DNA of 64,000 nucleotides, taken from Russula earlei (lineage: Eukaryota; Basidiomycota; Agaricomycetes; Russulales; Russulaceae). Every line of letters starts with the position of its first letter. Position 1 is the first letter of the stretch. The stretch spans positions 1 to 64,000 of the forward strand of contig JAGFNK010000300.1 in NCBI GenBank assembly GCA_025769875.1, written 5' to 3'. The notes below the pieces were generated by a model, which did no database searches, had not been told where the DNA came from, and worked only from the letters and a program-made list of their open reading frames with translations. Below, one piece after another: positions 1 to 11,835 of the stretch. The position numbers and the translations under genes were made by a program.

Positions 1-128
1 TCTGAATGATGCTGGACATATATACACCACAAAAAGAGGCCATAAAGTTGTGTCACTTGTGCTGTCATGGCTCTACTCAAACTTTATGGCCTCTTTTTGT
101 GGTGTATATATGTCCAGCATCATTCAGA
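1..128. repeat. Perfect 49-bp inverted repeat (hairpin)
   Basis: Bases 1-49 and 80-128 are exact reverse complements, separated by a 30-base spacer. The arms contain the motif CATATATACACC. This may be a foldback element or the end of a larger palindrome cut by the window edge. No coding sequence is involved; an 85-codon ORF crossing it is only a by-product of the repeat. Confidence 0.9.
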
Positions 129-158
129 ATTGACCATAATATATCTAAATGTTATAAA

Positions 159-536
159 CAAAATGATGAAACATCTTTAGGATTTCATATTCAGTTTTGT
201 CACAATTTTTCCTTTGACAAAATTGTGAATGTATTCAAACATTTTCTGCATGAAAAATGTTAACATTATGTTTTCTAAAATGCTAGATTTTGTTGTCATG
301 AATGATTATAACAAAACTTTATCTCCCTGACATCTTTATTCCAATGACAAAATGATGAAACAACTTTGGGATTTCATATTCTGTTTTGTCAAAATTGTAC
401 CTTTAACAAAATTGTGAATGTATTCAAAAATTTTCTTCATTAAAAATGATAACATTATGTTTTCTATAGGGCTAGATTTTGTTCTCATCAATGATTATAA
501 CAAAACTTTATCTCCCTAACATCTTTATTCAAGTCA
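159..536. repeat. AT-rich tandem repeat, two units of about 189 bp
   Basis: Two imperfect copies follow one another with a period of about 189 bases. CAAAATGATGAAAC starts near 159 and again near 348, and CATCTTTATT falls at 331 and 520. The units are very AT-rich and dense in TTTTGTCA/TGACAAAA motifs. From 536 to about 800 the same AT-rich composition continues without a clear unit, and no gene is visible there. Confidence 0.75.
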
Positions 537-1099
537 CAAAACTTTTTCAAATATTTCAAAAATTTCACAATTTTTATTTTACCTTTTTCATAAACCCAAA
601 TTTTGCAGTTTTGATTTTTTCACAATTTTGTTTCACCCAAAATTTCAAAATAAGTTAAAATTATTTTAATATAATGTATGTCCTAAAATCTTGTCAATAC
701 TATTTACTTATTTCATCATTTTGTAACAGGAATTTATTGTAACAAAATATAAAATTATTTTTCACAAATTGTTTGCTACAAATTTGAATGAAAATAATAA
801 ATTTTGTTTTTCAAAATGTTACAGTTTTGTCATTCACATAAGTTGATTTCCCAACCAGTCACTAACCAAGGCCAAAAAACTGTTCAAATGGATACACTGG
901 AAGAAACACCTCATATCTTCTTACATAATTATGTTCATAGTATATATAGTATATTATTACAAAGCTATGATGTAGAGCTTTACAACAAGCCCACTAACAT
1001 GTTATCAGCTGCAGTGGTTCTCTAGATATGGTTAATACAATGAAAATGTACAAAACATTTGAACAGTTTTTTGGGTCAGTGTACATGGTCACATGATAT

Positions 1100-1320
1100 T
1101 CAAAGAAAAGTGTTGATGTCTGACATCGAACATATGGAGACAAACAATTTGTAATGGGTACCTTTGATCATGTCACAGCCATTCCCATAATGGCAGACAG
1201 ACCAAATGCAATCCACCCAGCAGGTTGTGACACAACCACATGATATACAAACAGAGACAAACAATCTTTGTTGATCATGTCTCAGCCATTCCTGCCAGGC
1301 CATAATGACAGACAGATGTT
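1100..1320. repeat. Imperfect direct duplication of about 130 bp
   Basis: The segment GAGACAAACAATTTGT...GATCATGTCACAGCCATTCC around 1138-1190 recurs in altered form around 1253-1310. It is short and non-coding, and its origin is unknown. The flanks from about 800 to 1100 hold nothing recognisable. Confidence 0.5.
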
Positions 1321-1366
1321 CGTGTTGATGTTGCTGCTCTCATTTTTGTGTGCACTGCTGCTCAAG

Positions 1367-1873
1367 TGTTACAGAGTGGTTTGGGGTCTGAAGATTGCTG
1401 AACACCCAAACTATGGACTGGATTGTTTGTGTTGCTTGTATGTCAGATCTTGGCCATTTCAGTTCTTTGCTATGGTGTTCAGAGTGCATTGATTGTATCT
1501 TTCTGAAGATGTATTGAGGAAGCAATGATTCACATTGCTTCTGTTCCAAATGCGTGGTACTACAGTGTACATCAATTTCCTGATTAGGGAAGTACTTATT
1601 GCTTCCCTTGACACCGAGTTGTTTACTATGGAAGCACTTATTGCTTTCAACACCAAGATTGTTTACAGTGAAAGCAACTATTGCTTTCAGATGCCACCCT
1701 CACTTCCTATACAACTTACTGGTACTGCAGTAGCAAGAACTTTATCTTTAAGGGCCATATAAGGCCCCCTGTTTGCAGCAGTTGAGCCTTAAGCTCAACT
1801 TAGTTTGCCAATCCCAAACAGTTGACTCCTACCCCATTTGCAGAGCCCCCTCTCATCTTGTTGACATACTCTC
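1367..1873 (+). repeat. LTR C, copy 1 (partial)
   Basis: It begins with TGTTACAGAGTGG and matches the copies at 57.1 kb (same strand) and at 43.3-44.7 kb (opposite strand) through the block that includes AAACTATGGACTGG and, near the right end, CATCTTGTTGACATACTC. It stops where an LTR B fragment begins. Several repeats of the pattern 'GAAGCAA..ATTGCTTC' lie in the middle. No coding capacity is seen. Confidence 0.7.
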
Positions 1874-2182
1874 TGTTACAAACCAAGGCCAGGTCCTGGC
1901 CATATATTGTCCTATTTCACTCAAGAGAGGCCTCTCTCACTTTGCATTGCCACACACTTCTGTTTCTTGGGCTTTTCCTCCTGCGGTGCAAGATATCACT
2001 ATTGCAAAGGCACTATAACATGACCAGGCACCCATTTCCTAATTGGGTAATCATCACGTGGCAGCCACATGGCCACTCAGCCACCAAGAACCCAAAACAA
2101 TGGCATGAACTCCTATAAACTGTTGCATAACTCATATGATGTCATCTAGGCTCCAATGACATCATGGCTGACTGAGCAACTC
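1874..2182 (+). repeat. LTR B, 5' fragment of about 310 bp
   Basis: It starts with TGTTACAAACCAAGG and aligns with the first 310 bases of the chromovirus LTRs at 57.9-59.3 and 62.9-63.8 kb, read on their minus strand. It ends at GACTGAGCAACTC, where a second LTR of the same broad family begins. This is either an insertion into the older LTR or a recombined LTR. Confidence 0.7.
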
Positions 2183-3019
2183 TGTTGTGAACTAAGGCCA
2201 TGCCTTGGCCATATATTGTCCTGTTAATAACTCAACAAAGCCCTTTTGCTTTGCACCCTCTACCCATCTCTGTTCCCAATCAATTTCCCTCCTAACAAGC
2301 ATACATTGCAAAGGACCCTGGTTTCCAATCCCTTGGACTCGCTAAAGAACACTCTCCTTCCTATTGGAGTAACTCACCATGTGCTGGTCACATGACCATT
2401 CAGCCACTTGCTACTGAAACACTGGAAGGACTCCTAGACCTCTTGGACAATCTACATGACATCATGAAGTGCCACTGACATCATAGCTGACTGAGCAACT
2501 CCACCATGACATCATATGCTCACCAAGCATTCCACAATGATGTCATTATGATATCATTGCTCCATTGTCTCCCTAATCATCCTGAGTCACCCATAGGTCT
2601 GACACAATGTGTTTATGCCCTTAGAATCTGATTGGAGTGGTCCAAAGAGTCTGAGTTATTCTCTGTAGTTTGTACTCAGACTTGTAACTAGTATATAAGC
2701 CCCAATGTAGCATGGCAGTCATCAGACTGTCCATTTGTGATACTCTCCTTTTCCTGGGTACTCCCCCACGACTGCTCAGTTTAAAGACTTCCCTTGCCTC
2801 CAAGGTACTCTTCAATGACCACCTTGTTTAAAGCCCCTTCACTGCACTGGCCTCTAACCTTCGCCTCTGCCTCCAGTTACACATACCAGTCCCCATCTGG
2901 TACATTCTAGTCATTTGGCTCGTCCTCTTGTTCAACGCCGCCTATGCTGCATATCATCTGTTCCAACCCTTGCCCACCTGCTCCTGAGTCCTTAAGGATC
3001 AGCAGTACATGTCTTGACT
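2183..3019 (+). repeat. 5' LTR (B subfamily) of a Ty3 element
   Basis: It begins TGTTGTGAACTAAGG and ends TGTCTTGAC near 3018. Its second half matches LTR B: a TATA-like box (GTATATAAGCCCC, near 2692), then the hairpin-like AGACTGTCCATTTGTG and CCTGGGTACTCCC. U3 has diverged from the LTR B copies further right. It is followed by a gag-like region, so it is read as a 5' LTR. Confidence 0.7.
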
Positions 3020-3065
3020 TCTGGATGGTCTCTCATCATTCCTGTATTAACCAGCCAATGCTCAA

Positions 3066-6000
3066 GTGTCTACTCCCAACTCTCCCACTCTTGTCAACAC
3101 CTCCCTGCACCTCCCTTCTCCTCTCCAGCCCACTCCACGCACTGCCCTTCACCTCCTCACTGAAGACCTCAGTCCGGTCGACACATCGTCACCCCTCAGC
3201 ATCCTATACTCCCCAGAGGCTCCCCCACCATCTCCTACCACTGCCCAGCCTATCCCAGGTGACTTCGTCCCTGTTGGCACTCCCCCACCAGCACAAGACG
3301 AACAACAGCAAGTGGACTGTCCTCCCTTGCCAGAAGGTTTCCTCAATCGTCCCCCCTGCTCAGCATTCATTTCCACCTGCACCAGTACTTTGTTCTCCCC
3401 ACCACCAACCACTCCCGCAAGCAGTGGTGACCCCTCCATGACTTAAATCATCAAGACTATTTGTTATGCATCCCTACCATAGACCAACTAACTCATCGCA
3501 CCTTCACCGACACCTTCACCACTGTGTTTTGTGCATGCATCGTCCACACTTTTGCAGTGGAACCCTCCAACACTGCCCTTGCCACCCAATATAACCTCAC
3601 CCCCTTTGGCATTTGCTCTAACATCAGGGTATATGCCCTGGACATGGACTTCCCCCTCGGACATATTGCCTACATTTTTAATATGTCATTGTTTAGGAAG
3701 CTCCTTACCTTACCTGCCACTTACAATCCTGCTTATGAAGGGTCCTTTTGCTTGTCTATTGTACATGATTTTCTGGATGAACGCTTAGCTTTTGTGTACA
3801 GGTACTTACACTTTGAAGAAGGTAGTAATTGCATATCCCTATGTCACTACTCAACTTACATGGTTGACACCATCCACTTCAACCCCCAGCTACTTTGCTT
3901 TTGTTTCATGCCTCGTATCCCTGCTAACCCTCTCGACATAATTGAGAGGTACCATCTTGAAACCATAGATCTTGTGCATGGTTCTTAAAAAGTAAGAACC
4001 ATCCTTGTAATGCTTCAATAAAGATCGAATAAAGTTCTTCTTTTTGTCTTAACTAAAAGTGCCACAAGAATATGCCTTAGAAGAAGACGCTATCACCAGA
4101 CATGTCTTAAACCTGAATCATTATTGAACTTGGACCTCCGTTGCATTCCCTGTCACCACTTTAACCAACCTACACAACGTACCAGAAATCAAGCCACCCC
4201 ATGAGGACTTTCCCCACCTTATTGTCAAAGAATTCCTTGGGCCCCTTTTACCAACCGAGAATTCTTGAATCTTGAACTTGAACTTGGATTTTGGGATTTT
4301 CCGGGAGTGACAGGAGTGACAGGAGTGATGTAAGTGATATGATGTATATAATAAATTAATATGCATTTCTTTTTGTTGTCATTTGCATACTCACATATTT
4401 GGGGTTACACATGATGTGTCAGCGTCAAAGCAGTCCAACTTGAGCTCAACATCTGGGTGCTTGCAGCCCCATTTTCACCAGAGCTGCACATACAAAATTT
4501 GCACAAAGATGTGCACCCACACATTGGTGACACATATTCTGCCTTATGACATGCTTGCAATACCCCACTTGGAAGGAGTGGAAGGAAGGGTTAGAAAAAA
4601 TATTTTACATATCACATGTAAACCCAGCAAATCACACCGGAAAATAACTCATATTTGAAATAGACTCATATTAGTTTATTATGTCACTTACATCACACCT
4701 GTCATTCCTGTCACTCCTGGAAAATCCCGAAATCCAAGTTCAAGTTCAAGATTCAAGAATTCTCAGTTGGTAAAAGGGGCCTTGAAGTCTTACCCTTTGG
4801 ACAACTCTTAAGCCACAATGAACACACACTATACCTTGAAACCCTTAGTTGACTTCTGCCACCAGCATGACAACAACTATTATATTGGCACCTTGCTCAA
4901 GCAAAGAACATCCAAGGACAACCAGTTGACTACCAATCCCTATGCACCAGTGAATTAAACCTCTGGACAAGAATCATTCAACCATGCCACCACATCATTG
5001 TCCACTCCTTGAGAACAGGATATCGCTTATTCTAATTGGCTTGGACATATATCAGCTACTATCATCTCACAGTCCAGTTCTACCATCTATGTCTTAATAG
5101 AATACAAAGAGAGGATCGATCTTATGTTCAACTTGAAAATCGTCCCAGGAATACACAACACCTTTGACTGGGAAACTAACTCCTGGTTATACGATGCAGA
5201 TTACAACCAACCTTGGGCAATTACCAGCCCAGACGCTCATATACTGGTCCCCCTATATATTATTCAATCCCAGCAGTCCTAGAAGCCTCAAGCCTCATCC
5301 CTCGACCCCTCACACCAATCCAAACCACTGTCCCAACCAGTCAAGAATGTTGGTCCGCCAGTACAGAAGATACTGAAACAGATCTGTGGATTACCAGGTG
5401 TAACTGCAAAGCAGAGTATTGCACGTGTGGTTACCGACCAGACACACCTCCCACTCCTAATGGAATTACCTTGTGGACACCAGGCGATTACCACCTCCCA
5501 TTTCAGTAATTCTGGCTCCTTGACACAGAAGACGTGCAATGCCTCAGTGAGCTCCCTCTAGAGAAACAGTTCCTAATGCAAGAGGATTCTTTGTTGAAAG
5601 ACCATTACCTCCTACTCCCCCTGATGCCTATGTACCCTTGTTTACCAGTCGTATTCCTACACCTCTGAACCATGACCAGACTGTTGCCTGCACAAAATGT
5701 GGATGGAACACAAATTGCCAATGGACTATACGCTTTAGCACTATCCAGAGACTTTGCATTCGAGTGCACACAGGTGCTACCCATGATGAACAAGCAGAAT
5801 TCCTTGTAACTAACATTGGAGACCATGACATTATCCTAGGAACAGATTGGTTACGACACCATAACCCAGATATTGATTGGGCAAATGATACAATCATGCT
5901 GAAGAATTGCCCCCAAACCTGCCTTACGATGCACCCAAGTATAACCATTGCATCTGCATCTGGAATGCAGAATTACCAAATACAAGTGCTTACTTTACCT

Positions 6001-6138
6001 GAAGAAGAAGAACCCAAGTTCGCAAATGTTGCTGCACTAATCTTCCCAGATACTGAAGGATTATTGAACCCATGTGTGGATGAACAAATCTACAATGCTT
6101 TTAGACCAGTAACAATTAACATACAAGCGAAATCAACA
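3066..6138 (+). pseudogene. Ty3/gypsy gag-protease remnant, truncated
   Basis: This is the internal region downstream of the LTR at 2183-3019. A proline/serine/threonine-rich frame (3066-3446) and an unrecognised 175-codon frame (3461-3988) are gag-like by position only. Near 5397-5440 a short cysteine cluster (CNCKAEYCTC) may be a decayed zinc knuckle. From 5638 to 6138 the sequence matches the pre-protease/protease segment of the chromovirus at 59.3-62.9 kb, including the C-terminal retropepsin hallmark ILGTDWL. The catalytic DSG motif is not visible. Frames shift repeatedly, a MITE interrupts gag at 4240, and the element stops at 6138 inside the linker before reverse transcriptase, where the giant palindrome begins. 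Pol does not resume beyond the palindrome. Confidence 0.7.
4240..4781. mobile_element. MITE with TIRs of about 100 bp
   Basis: The left end GGCCCCTTTTACCAAC and the right end are inverted copies for about 100 bases, including AAGTTCAAGATTCAAGAAT and the block GAGTGACAGGAGTGA near 4305-4326. The element is 542 bp with no coding capacity. The flanking trinucleotide TTG is present on both sides (4237-4239 and 4782-4784), which would suit a 3-bp target duplication of PIF/Harbinger type. It sits in the gag region of the surrounding Ty3 element. Confidence 0.75.
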
Positions 6139-6590
6139 ACACTTGTGAGGCATGCCACACATGACTTCTGATCAGAAAAAACCTAATAAGTCATTTATTT
6201 AATATTTACTACTGAATTTGAATTATGAACTTGCTGACTTTCAAGTGCATATGCTGCTCACGCACCACCAATTTTGCAGCAACCCATAGGATGCAAGGAT
6301 ACCTTGTCCGCTACATTTGACTCATAGGGATCATTCATACCACGTGGGAATAGGTGGCTTCATGTTGCCCATTCTCAAACTAATTCATTCTGTCTACGAT
6401 AGATTTGATGTCAATGTTTGTGTAATCATAGATACCATGCATCCGGAGACTCATATGTCTCTGAATCATAACTACTGGCTGCATGCTTGCTCTCAAGCCT
6501 TTCTTCATTCTACAGAATGGCTGCTCATTTGAAAAGTTAAACACAAATAGAAAACTGAGCAATCAAGTGCACAAGCCTTCCCAGACAGAC

Positions 6591-6612
6591 ATCATCATCA
6601 TCATCATCATCA
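6591..6612. repeat. (ATC)n microsatellite, palindrome left arm
   Basis: About seven trinucleotide units, the mirror of 17751-17772. On the minus strand it would encode an aspartate run. Confidence 0.9.
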
Positions 6613-8527
6613 CCCATAGATTCCCAGAGCTGAGCTGACACATGCCCACTGTCATCATTGCTCTTGCCCAAAGTCCTCTGCAACAAGCCCTCTGGTTGCA
6701 ACCCAAACAATGTCAAAATGCTCAGCTTCACGTGTCCATAACCCTGCATGCCACCTGGCAAATAGGTAGACCAAGCATTCCAGTTCCAGAAAGCGACAAA
6801 GATGGCTAGACCAAGAAGCATGATGGCCATCACTGAAGCTTGCGTCTGCAAACAATGGGTCAGCTGGTCACAGCGCATGTAGTGCATCATGATATTACAT
6901 TACAACAATATAGTTGGCCCCTGGATTGACTTCTTTGTTGCCTGTTGTCCAGGTTCTCCATGCTTTTGCATGTTGCAATCTTGAATCCAATACTGAACCA
7001 CCATCTCTGAGCCCCTCTTGGCCATGCCAGTCACAATTTGGTGGGCGCTCCAAGCAGAGGAGTAAGCCTGAGTGAAGCACAGTCACATGAGAGTGTCTAA
7101 ACCAGAATGATGTTCAATGTCATTGCCAGCATGGATGAATGTCAAGGGTAGAATGAGATTCTCCAGCATTGGATGCGTTGTGGTGTGCTGGAATGGGGCA
7201 TCCACAAAGTGATTGGAAGTCAGGGAATACCAGTCAATGCCATCATAAAGGTTTGTAACAGCCAGCATCTTCTCATCAGGGGATACCGCCAAACAGCCTC
7301 TATGTGCCCATCAATCTCAGGAGCATGGGCAAGAGGCAGAAGTGGTGCATCATACATTTTACATGAACATGGGTGGATGTGCCATGATCTCAAAGGTCTT
7401 CAGATTCCACGCACTAAAGAGTCAGATAGGTTAAGGAGATCTGTTGTAAATTATGGAGAACTCACATTATGCCATGGTCCAAATACGTCACCAGCAGGAC
7501 GTCATCATTAAATGGAGGGCCTGCACCATGGGCTCTTGCAGCTCTCCATCCAGCTCCAGGAACTTAGGCAGATCCGGGAGGAGAGCCGCTCTTTCCCAAG
7601 TAGCTGTTCATTAGAATTGGTACCTGGGTCAGCCAGCAGTTGCAGGAGGCATGGTTCAAACAAACCAATGGTTGCTTGCTTGATCAGTTGGATGACGTTG
7701 CCAGAACCAATGGCCAACCAAATCCCACTCTGTACCATGCAGTGAATCGGGCCAGGCATGCTATTGAGGGAATGATAGGCTGAATTTTGCTGTACCCAGA
7801 ATGTTTCAGTTTAATCAGTTGTTGCTCAAACATAGCCAGGCAATGAGAAACACTTACATCTGCTGACTTTTGAAGGCATAATGTATGCACATCACCACTT
7901 GCATCACCAGCCACCACAGTACAGCCAAATCAAGAATGCCAGAGTAATGTTGTCACTGGCGCCTTGACTTGAAATTGGTGAACCTCATGTCTGCTTCCAT
8001 GTCCCTGGAAAATGATGATGAGACCATTGTCAGCACCGCTGGCAAACAGTGAACCATCGTGTGAGAATGCTAGAGTGTTGATGGAGTCATAATGTTTTGT
8101 CAAGAGTCTTCTTCAGCACATAATTGACCCAGAAGGATGGATAACACAGATGAACAACTCATTGAAGGGTGTTCATTTGGACATTTGGACAATGGCTACT
8201 AGATGTGACTCAGGCGGCCGTGTTGGTCAGACAATGGTTGATGAATAATCCATGGGGTGGATGGGTAGACTGTCAGGCCCTCACACTGGCAGAGGCCAAT
8301 TTGAGATAAAAATACAAATTTCCCAATGATACAATTTGTTTCCACGTGCCTATGCCAAGAATACAATTGTGGCCTGACGGGTCCATCACACATCTGGCTT
8401 GTTACAGCCATGACATGTACATAAGAATATTCTGTACATAAGTGTATACTAAACAAAACTTTAATGCTCTCCGTGTTCTGCGCCAATATGGAAATATTTG
8501 CCAGACAGGTCGCATCCAAGTCCATCT

Positions 8528-9103
8528 CTAACAGGCTGGGGTTGCATCAGAAACTACACTGCCTGAAAGAGGAAAGATACAAACATCTTCAAATGGGAGG
8601 AAAAAGGTGTTCCAAGTTCTGCATGAGTTATACATATACCCATATACCTGCACAGTGGATGAGCTTGTATTCTGAGTAATAGATAAAACGCACTGTGCAA
8701 TAGCAAGGTGGACAACAGACCCAGATGGGCCCCAGGCAAGAAAATGCTTCCTTTTTCCAACAAACAACACTGCTATTTCCCTGTGCCAAGGGATGAGAGG
8801 GAAGTCACATTTCAAATTTGGGTTTCGCTCAAGGCGTTCATCAAAATAGCCTGACACCAAAAGTGTGCGGCCAGTGACTTGGATAAGAGTGTCATATACC
8901 TCTGGTGGTGCACAGCTTGGCATAGAGAATGACCTTTTGACATCAACGTAGGGGGGGTAGATGGCATTCTCTTGTATGGGTATATCTGCGTGAAAAGAGT
9001 GTGCAACATTTTGCCGATGAGCCCTTTGCCACAGGCAGCTGGTGACACAACCACGCTTTGTCTGGGGGTCAAATTCCAAACATACAGATTTAGCCATTTG
9101 CAC
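8528..9103 (-). CDS. Conserved N-terminal ORF of the WD40-type gene (left arm)
   Basis: A 191-codon frame, not interrupted. The equivalent in the right arm differs by one extra base in a C-run (seven versus eight), which shifts the frame between its first and second parts. The left copy gives FDPQTKRGCVTSCLW followed by PPYVDVKRSFSMPS, a continuous sequence that I judge to be the ancestral frame. The domain is not one I recognise with certainty. Its position just upstream of WD40 strands suggests it is the first exon or blade set of that gene. Confidence 0.5.
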   Translation of the reverse strand: MQMAKSVCLEFDPQTKRGCVTSCLWQRAHRQNVAHSFHADIPIQENAIYPPYVDVKRSFSMPSCAPPEVYDTLIQVTGRTLLVSGYFDERLERNPNLKCDFPLIPWHREIAVLFVGKRKHFLAWGPSGSVVHLAIAQCVLSITQNTSSSTVQVYGYMYNSCRTWNTFFLPFEDVCIFPLSGSVVSDATPAC

Positions 9104-11481
9104 TGAGAAGCATAAGCACCCACGGAGATGAGAAGCCTGAGGTGGTGTATAGCCATCGCTGATGGCGGCCTAAAGTGATGATTCTAAAAAGTGATCAATT
9201 GGGGAAAGCGCACTGGAAAACATTCTTGAGTTGCAAAAACTTAAATGTGGATTCAAAAGGAAGAAAAAAACTGCCTGTGATCCTGTGCAATAGCATACAG
9301 TACCAAAAGGCCCACATATTGTGTCCCAGAAAGGGCTAGAGCATGTTGTCCAATTGGCCTGCATAGATGACCAGGTATGAGCAACACCTATTATGCCCCA
9401 AAAAAGGCAATGGTAGATCAGCCTGTATAGATGACCAGACATCAAGAAAGTTGAGCCAGCAGCCTATTGTACTTCAGGAAAGGCTCAAGAATGCCGTCGC
9501 ATCAGCCTAAGCCTGTGTGAACACCTAGACGAATCCTGATTATATTAGAACCTGAGCCCATGTGGTGACCAGAATGGGGAAGAACCAATATTTATTAGTG
9601 GAGATAAGGACCTCCTTTATACACAGCATTGGAATGTGTGATGAGGGATTGAGGTGAAAGATAGAAAGAACGGAAGGGAGGCATGCTTGCAAGTGAGGCC
9701 CCAGGGCCATTGGGAGAAAGAACCTCAAGTACATTATTAAAAAATTATCAAAAATGTTGCGTTATTGCCCATAATCAAAGTGTAATTTATAAATTATCAC
9801 TTGGCGGTGACCGTGTCTAACCTCATCTAGATGCTTGGCAGTCAGACATTGCAATATAATACTTATGTAAATTATTTGCTATGCTACAAAACCAGATCCA
9901 TGAGAGCAAGAGGAAATGAACACATGTCCCATTTTTTGCTTGAAGTGAGCACATGCATCGCTATTTGGCGGTGGCCCTGGCAGCCACAGGGAGGCAATGA
10001 GTGGTAGGTATGTGGGGAATGATAGGCTGGGAATGATGGGTGCACCTTTAGGTAGGAGAACATGGGGAGTGAGCAACAGAGCCATAGAATTGACATGGCT
10101 CATGCTCTGGTGTGTGAATGTGCCGGCACTGGTTGGCATTTGATTTCACTTTCAAATGAAAAAAGAGAATATGCAGGAAGAGAACAGTATTGTTGTCATT
10201 GTCCTGAGTCACCAAACCAAAAGCACACACAATGTAAGCTCACCAAGGAGTGGCCAAAGACCTTTGAACCTCACCTATCATAGCTGAGGTATGTAGGGTG
10301 GGTGTGCTGTCACTGTAAGAGAGGGAGTTTAGAGATAGGGAGATGAAAAAAGAAGAAAAACAAAATGTGCACAAGGGTGGTGGTTGCACAAAAATGTTTT
10401 TGTTTGCTAGCCTTGCACACTGGGAGAGAAGGGAGATGAATCTGAGGGGATGTTAGCAAGGCATGAAATGGAGGGAGGGGGAGGGCACATACCATTTTGC
10501 ATTGAAAAAGGGAGGGCGTGTGAGAGGATCAAGGGCGACAAGAGGATGACAAAAAATAAGCACACAATTGCTTAGTAAATATCTTTGATAAGCAAGCTTC
10601 CAGATTGAGGCAGCTCAGGACTCCAAATGGGGTGACTCACCCACTGTAAGGGAGTTGAGTGCAGACACATTGTGGGTGGATACAAGTATTGGTTACAAAA
10701 TATGGCAGATATCAAGATGAAGCACAGGAGAGGGGAACGGCTAAACAATATGACAGTGCAATGGAATGAAAGGAGTCAAGCAAAGTGTGTGAACGGACAG
10801 ATGATTAGGCAGCAGCATGATGGAGATAGATAAATAGATAGATATGACCAAATGGACTGTACATGTGTGCATGAACAAAGACACCTGGGGGAAAATGTCA
10901 AGAAAATGTATGTTCATATATATAGATGGCTACAAATGTATGCCGCATTATGACGTCTAAACACTGTTTTGTGTCAGTGTCGACATGGCATGCATGGGCT
11001 GTTGCTGGTGTTCAATGGTGTTAGAAATGAGATTGCTATCGTTGTTATTGCTGTTGATGGAATTGAGAGTGAAGTTCATATGGTTTGTCTGCTCAGGTAC
11101 CAGGGTAAATTTGATTGGTACTATTGCCAGTGGAGGGTATTGGTTCTAAGAAGTGAACAGTGGATGACATGAGAGACAATCATTTGATTCAATAGTATGT
11201 ACATGTGTATGAGCACTATCTTATATACAATAGAATGGAATGTATGAAGTAAGATCAAACATTGTAGTGTGATGTCAGCCGAGACGTTGTAGTGTCTAAT
11301 AGAGGGATGCGGGGATGGAGAGATGCTGAAAGGTGAGAAGGATGACAGTGAGAACAAAGATGCTGCGGGTGACAGGCCTAAACTGAACCCACCTTGACAA
11401 GGAAATGTACTGTGATTGAGTGACATTGGGCCTGGTGGGGTGGTGAGTGTGTTGCCCAGTGGTCAGCGCTGTTGTTGTAAA

Positions 11482-11835
11482 TTAGAATACATAGATAAAA
11501 ACTAAGGTAATCCTTACCTGATTCAGCAGGCTGTTGAAGAGTCTTTGGTGACTCTCAACATCTTTGATCTCACGTTTCAGGACATGAATTGCCATCTGCA
11601 CTTCCACTATTTCCTGTGAAACTTCATCTCCGACAACCAGAATGCTATGGGCAAGTTGAGCATCCAATGCATTATTGAGGCTCTGGTCCCCATCCTCAAT
11701 AAGGTGCTTTCTCCAGTCTTGGCAAATCTTGCACCCATTTCTGTGGATGATGGCTTTAGTTTCCTCATCATATCCCCAATCTGAATCACCATGGGAGGAG
11801 GAGCCAGACCTATTGCTCTCAGAGTCCTCTTGCAT
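11482..11835 (-). CDS. Loop ORF 1: small acidic protein with CxxCxxW motif
   Basis: Starts at an ATG at 11835. The N-terminus is Ser/Asp-rich, followed by the motif CKICQDW and a helical, coiled-coil-like stretch (VQMAIHVLKREIKDVE). A strong donor, CAG|GTAAGG, lies at about 11517 and a matching acceptor (ACAACAACAG) at about 11470, so the coding part probably ends shortly after residue 106. No family was recognised. It resembles the other loop ORF in layout, with a C-x2-C-x2-W motif before a coiled coil, and is divergently oriented to it. This may be a non-functional ORF. Confidence 0.4.
   Translation of the reverse strand: MQEDSESNRSGSSSHGDSDWGYDEETKAIIHRNGCKICQDWRKHLIEDGDQSLNNALDAQLAHSILVVGDEVSQEIVEVQMAIHVLKREIKDVESHQRLFNSLLNQVRITLVFIYVF

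Larger units (their letters stand above)
6560..9156 (-). pseudogene. WD40-type gene, left-arm copy (broken)
   Basis: It is read from about 9156 down to 6560. The first block (8528-9103, up to 191 codons) is unbroken here and includes FDPQTKRGCVTS. Later blocks give WD40-like strands such as SPDEKMLAVTNLYDGIDWYS (7288 to about 7225), and near the end comes the hydrophobic stretch AIMLLGLAIFVAF, a possible membrane anchor. Exon-like blocks are separated by introns with plausible GT/AG ends. Damage includes an extra A in an A-run (near 8099) that shifts the frame of the WD40 blade, and loss of an exon-intron segment retained at 29.44-29.61 kb. I infer a WD40 beta-propeller protein with a C-terminal membrane segment; its cellular role is unknown. 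Confidence 0.6.
6139..11137. repeat. Giant palindrome, left arm (5.0 kb)
   Basis: Positions x on this arm correspond to about 24362-x on the right arm over the entire 5 kb. Only a few substitutions and single-base indels were seen by eye. The outer end is ACACTTGTGAGGCATGCC and the inner end is CCAGTGGAGGG. The arm carries a WD40-type gene on the minus strand in its outer two thirds. The inner part, about 9.2-11.1 kb, holds no supported gene but includes a (GATA)-like tract near 10825. Confidence 0.95.

Noticed and set aside
2944..3441. Secreted proline-rich protein
   Set aside because: The frame begins inside the LTR and overlaps the gag-like frame; cysteine and proline content come from CT-rich sequence.
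5758..5800. Loss of the retropepsin catalytic Asp (HTG in place of DTG)
   Set aside because: The GATHDEQ segment aligns with the later part of the protease, not with the active site, so no statement on the catalytic residue is possible.
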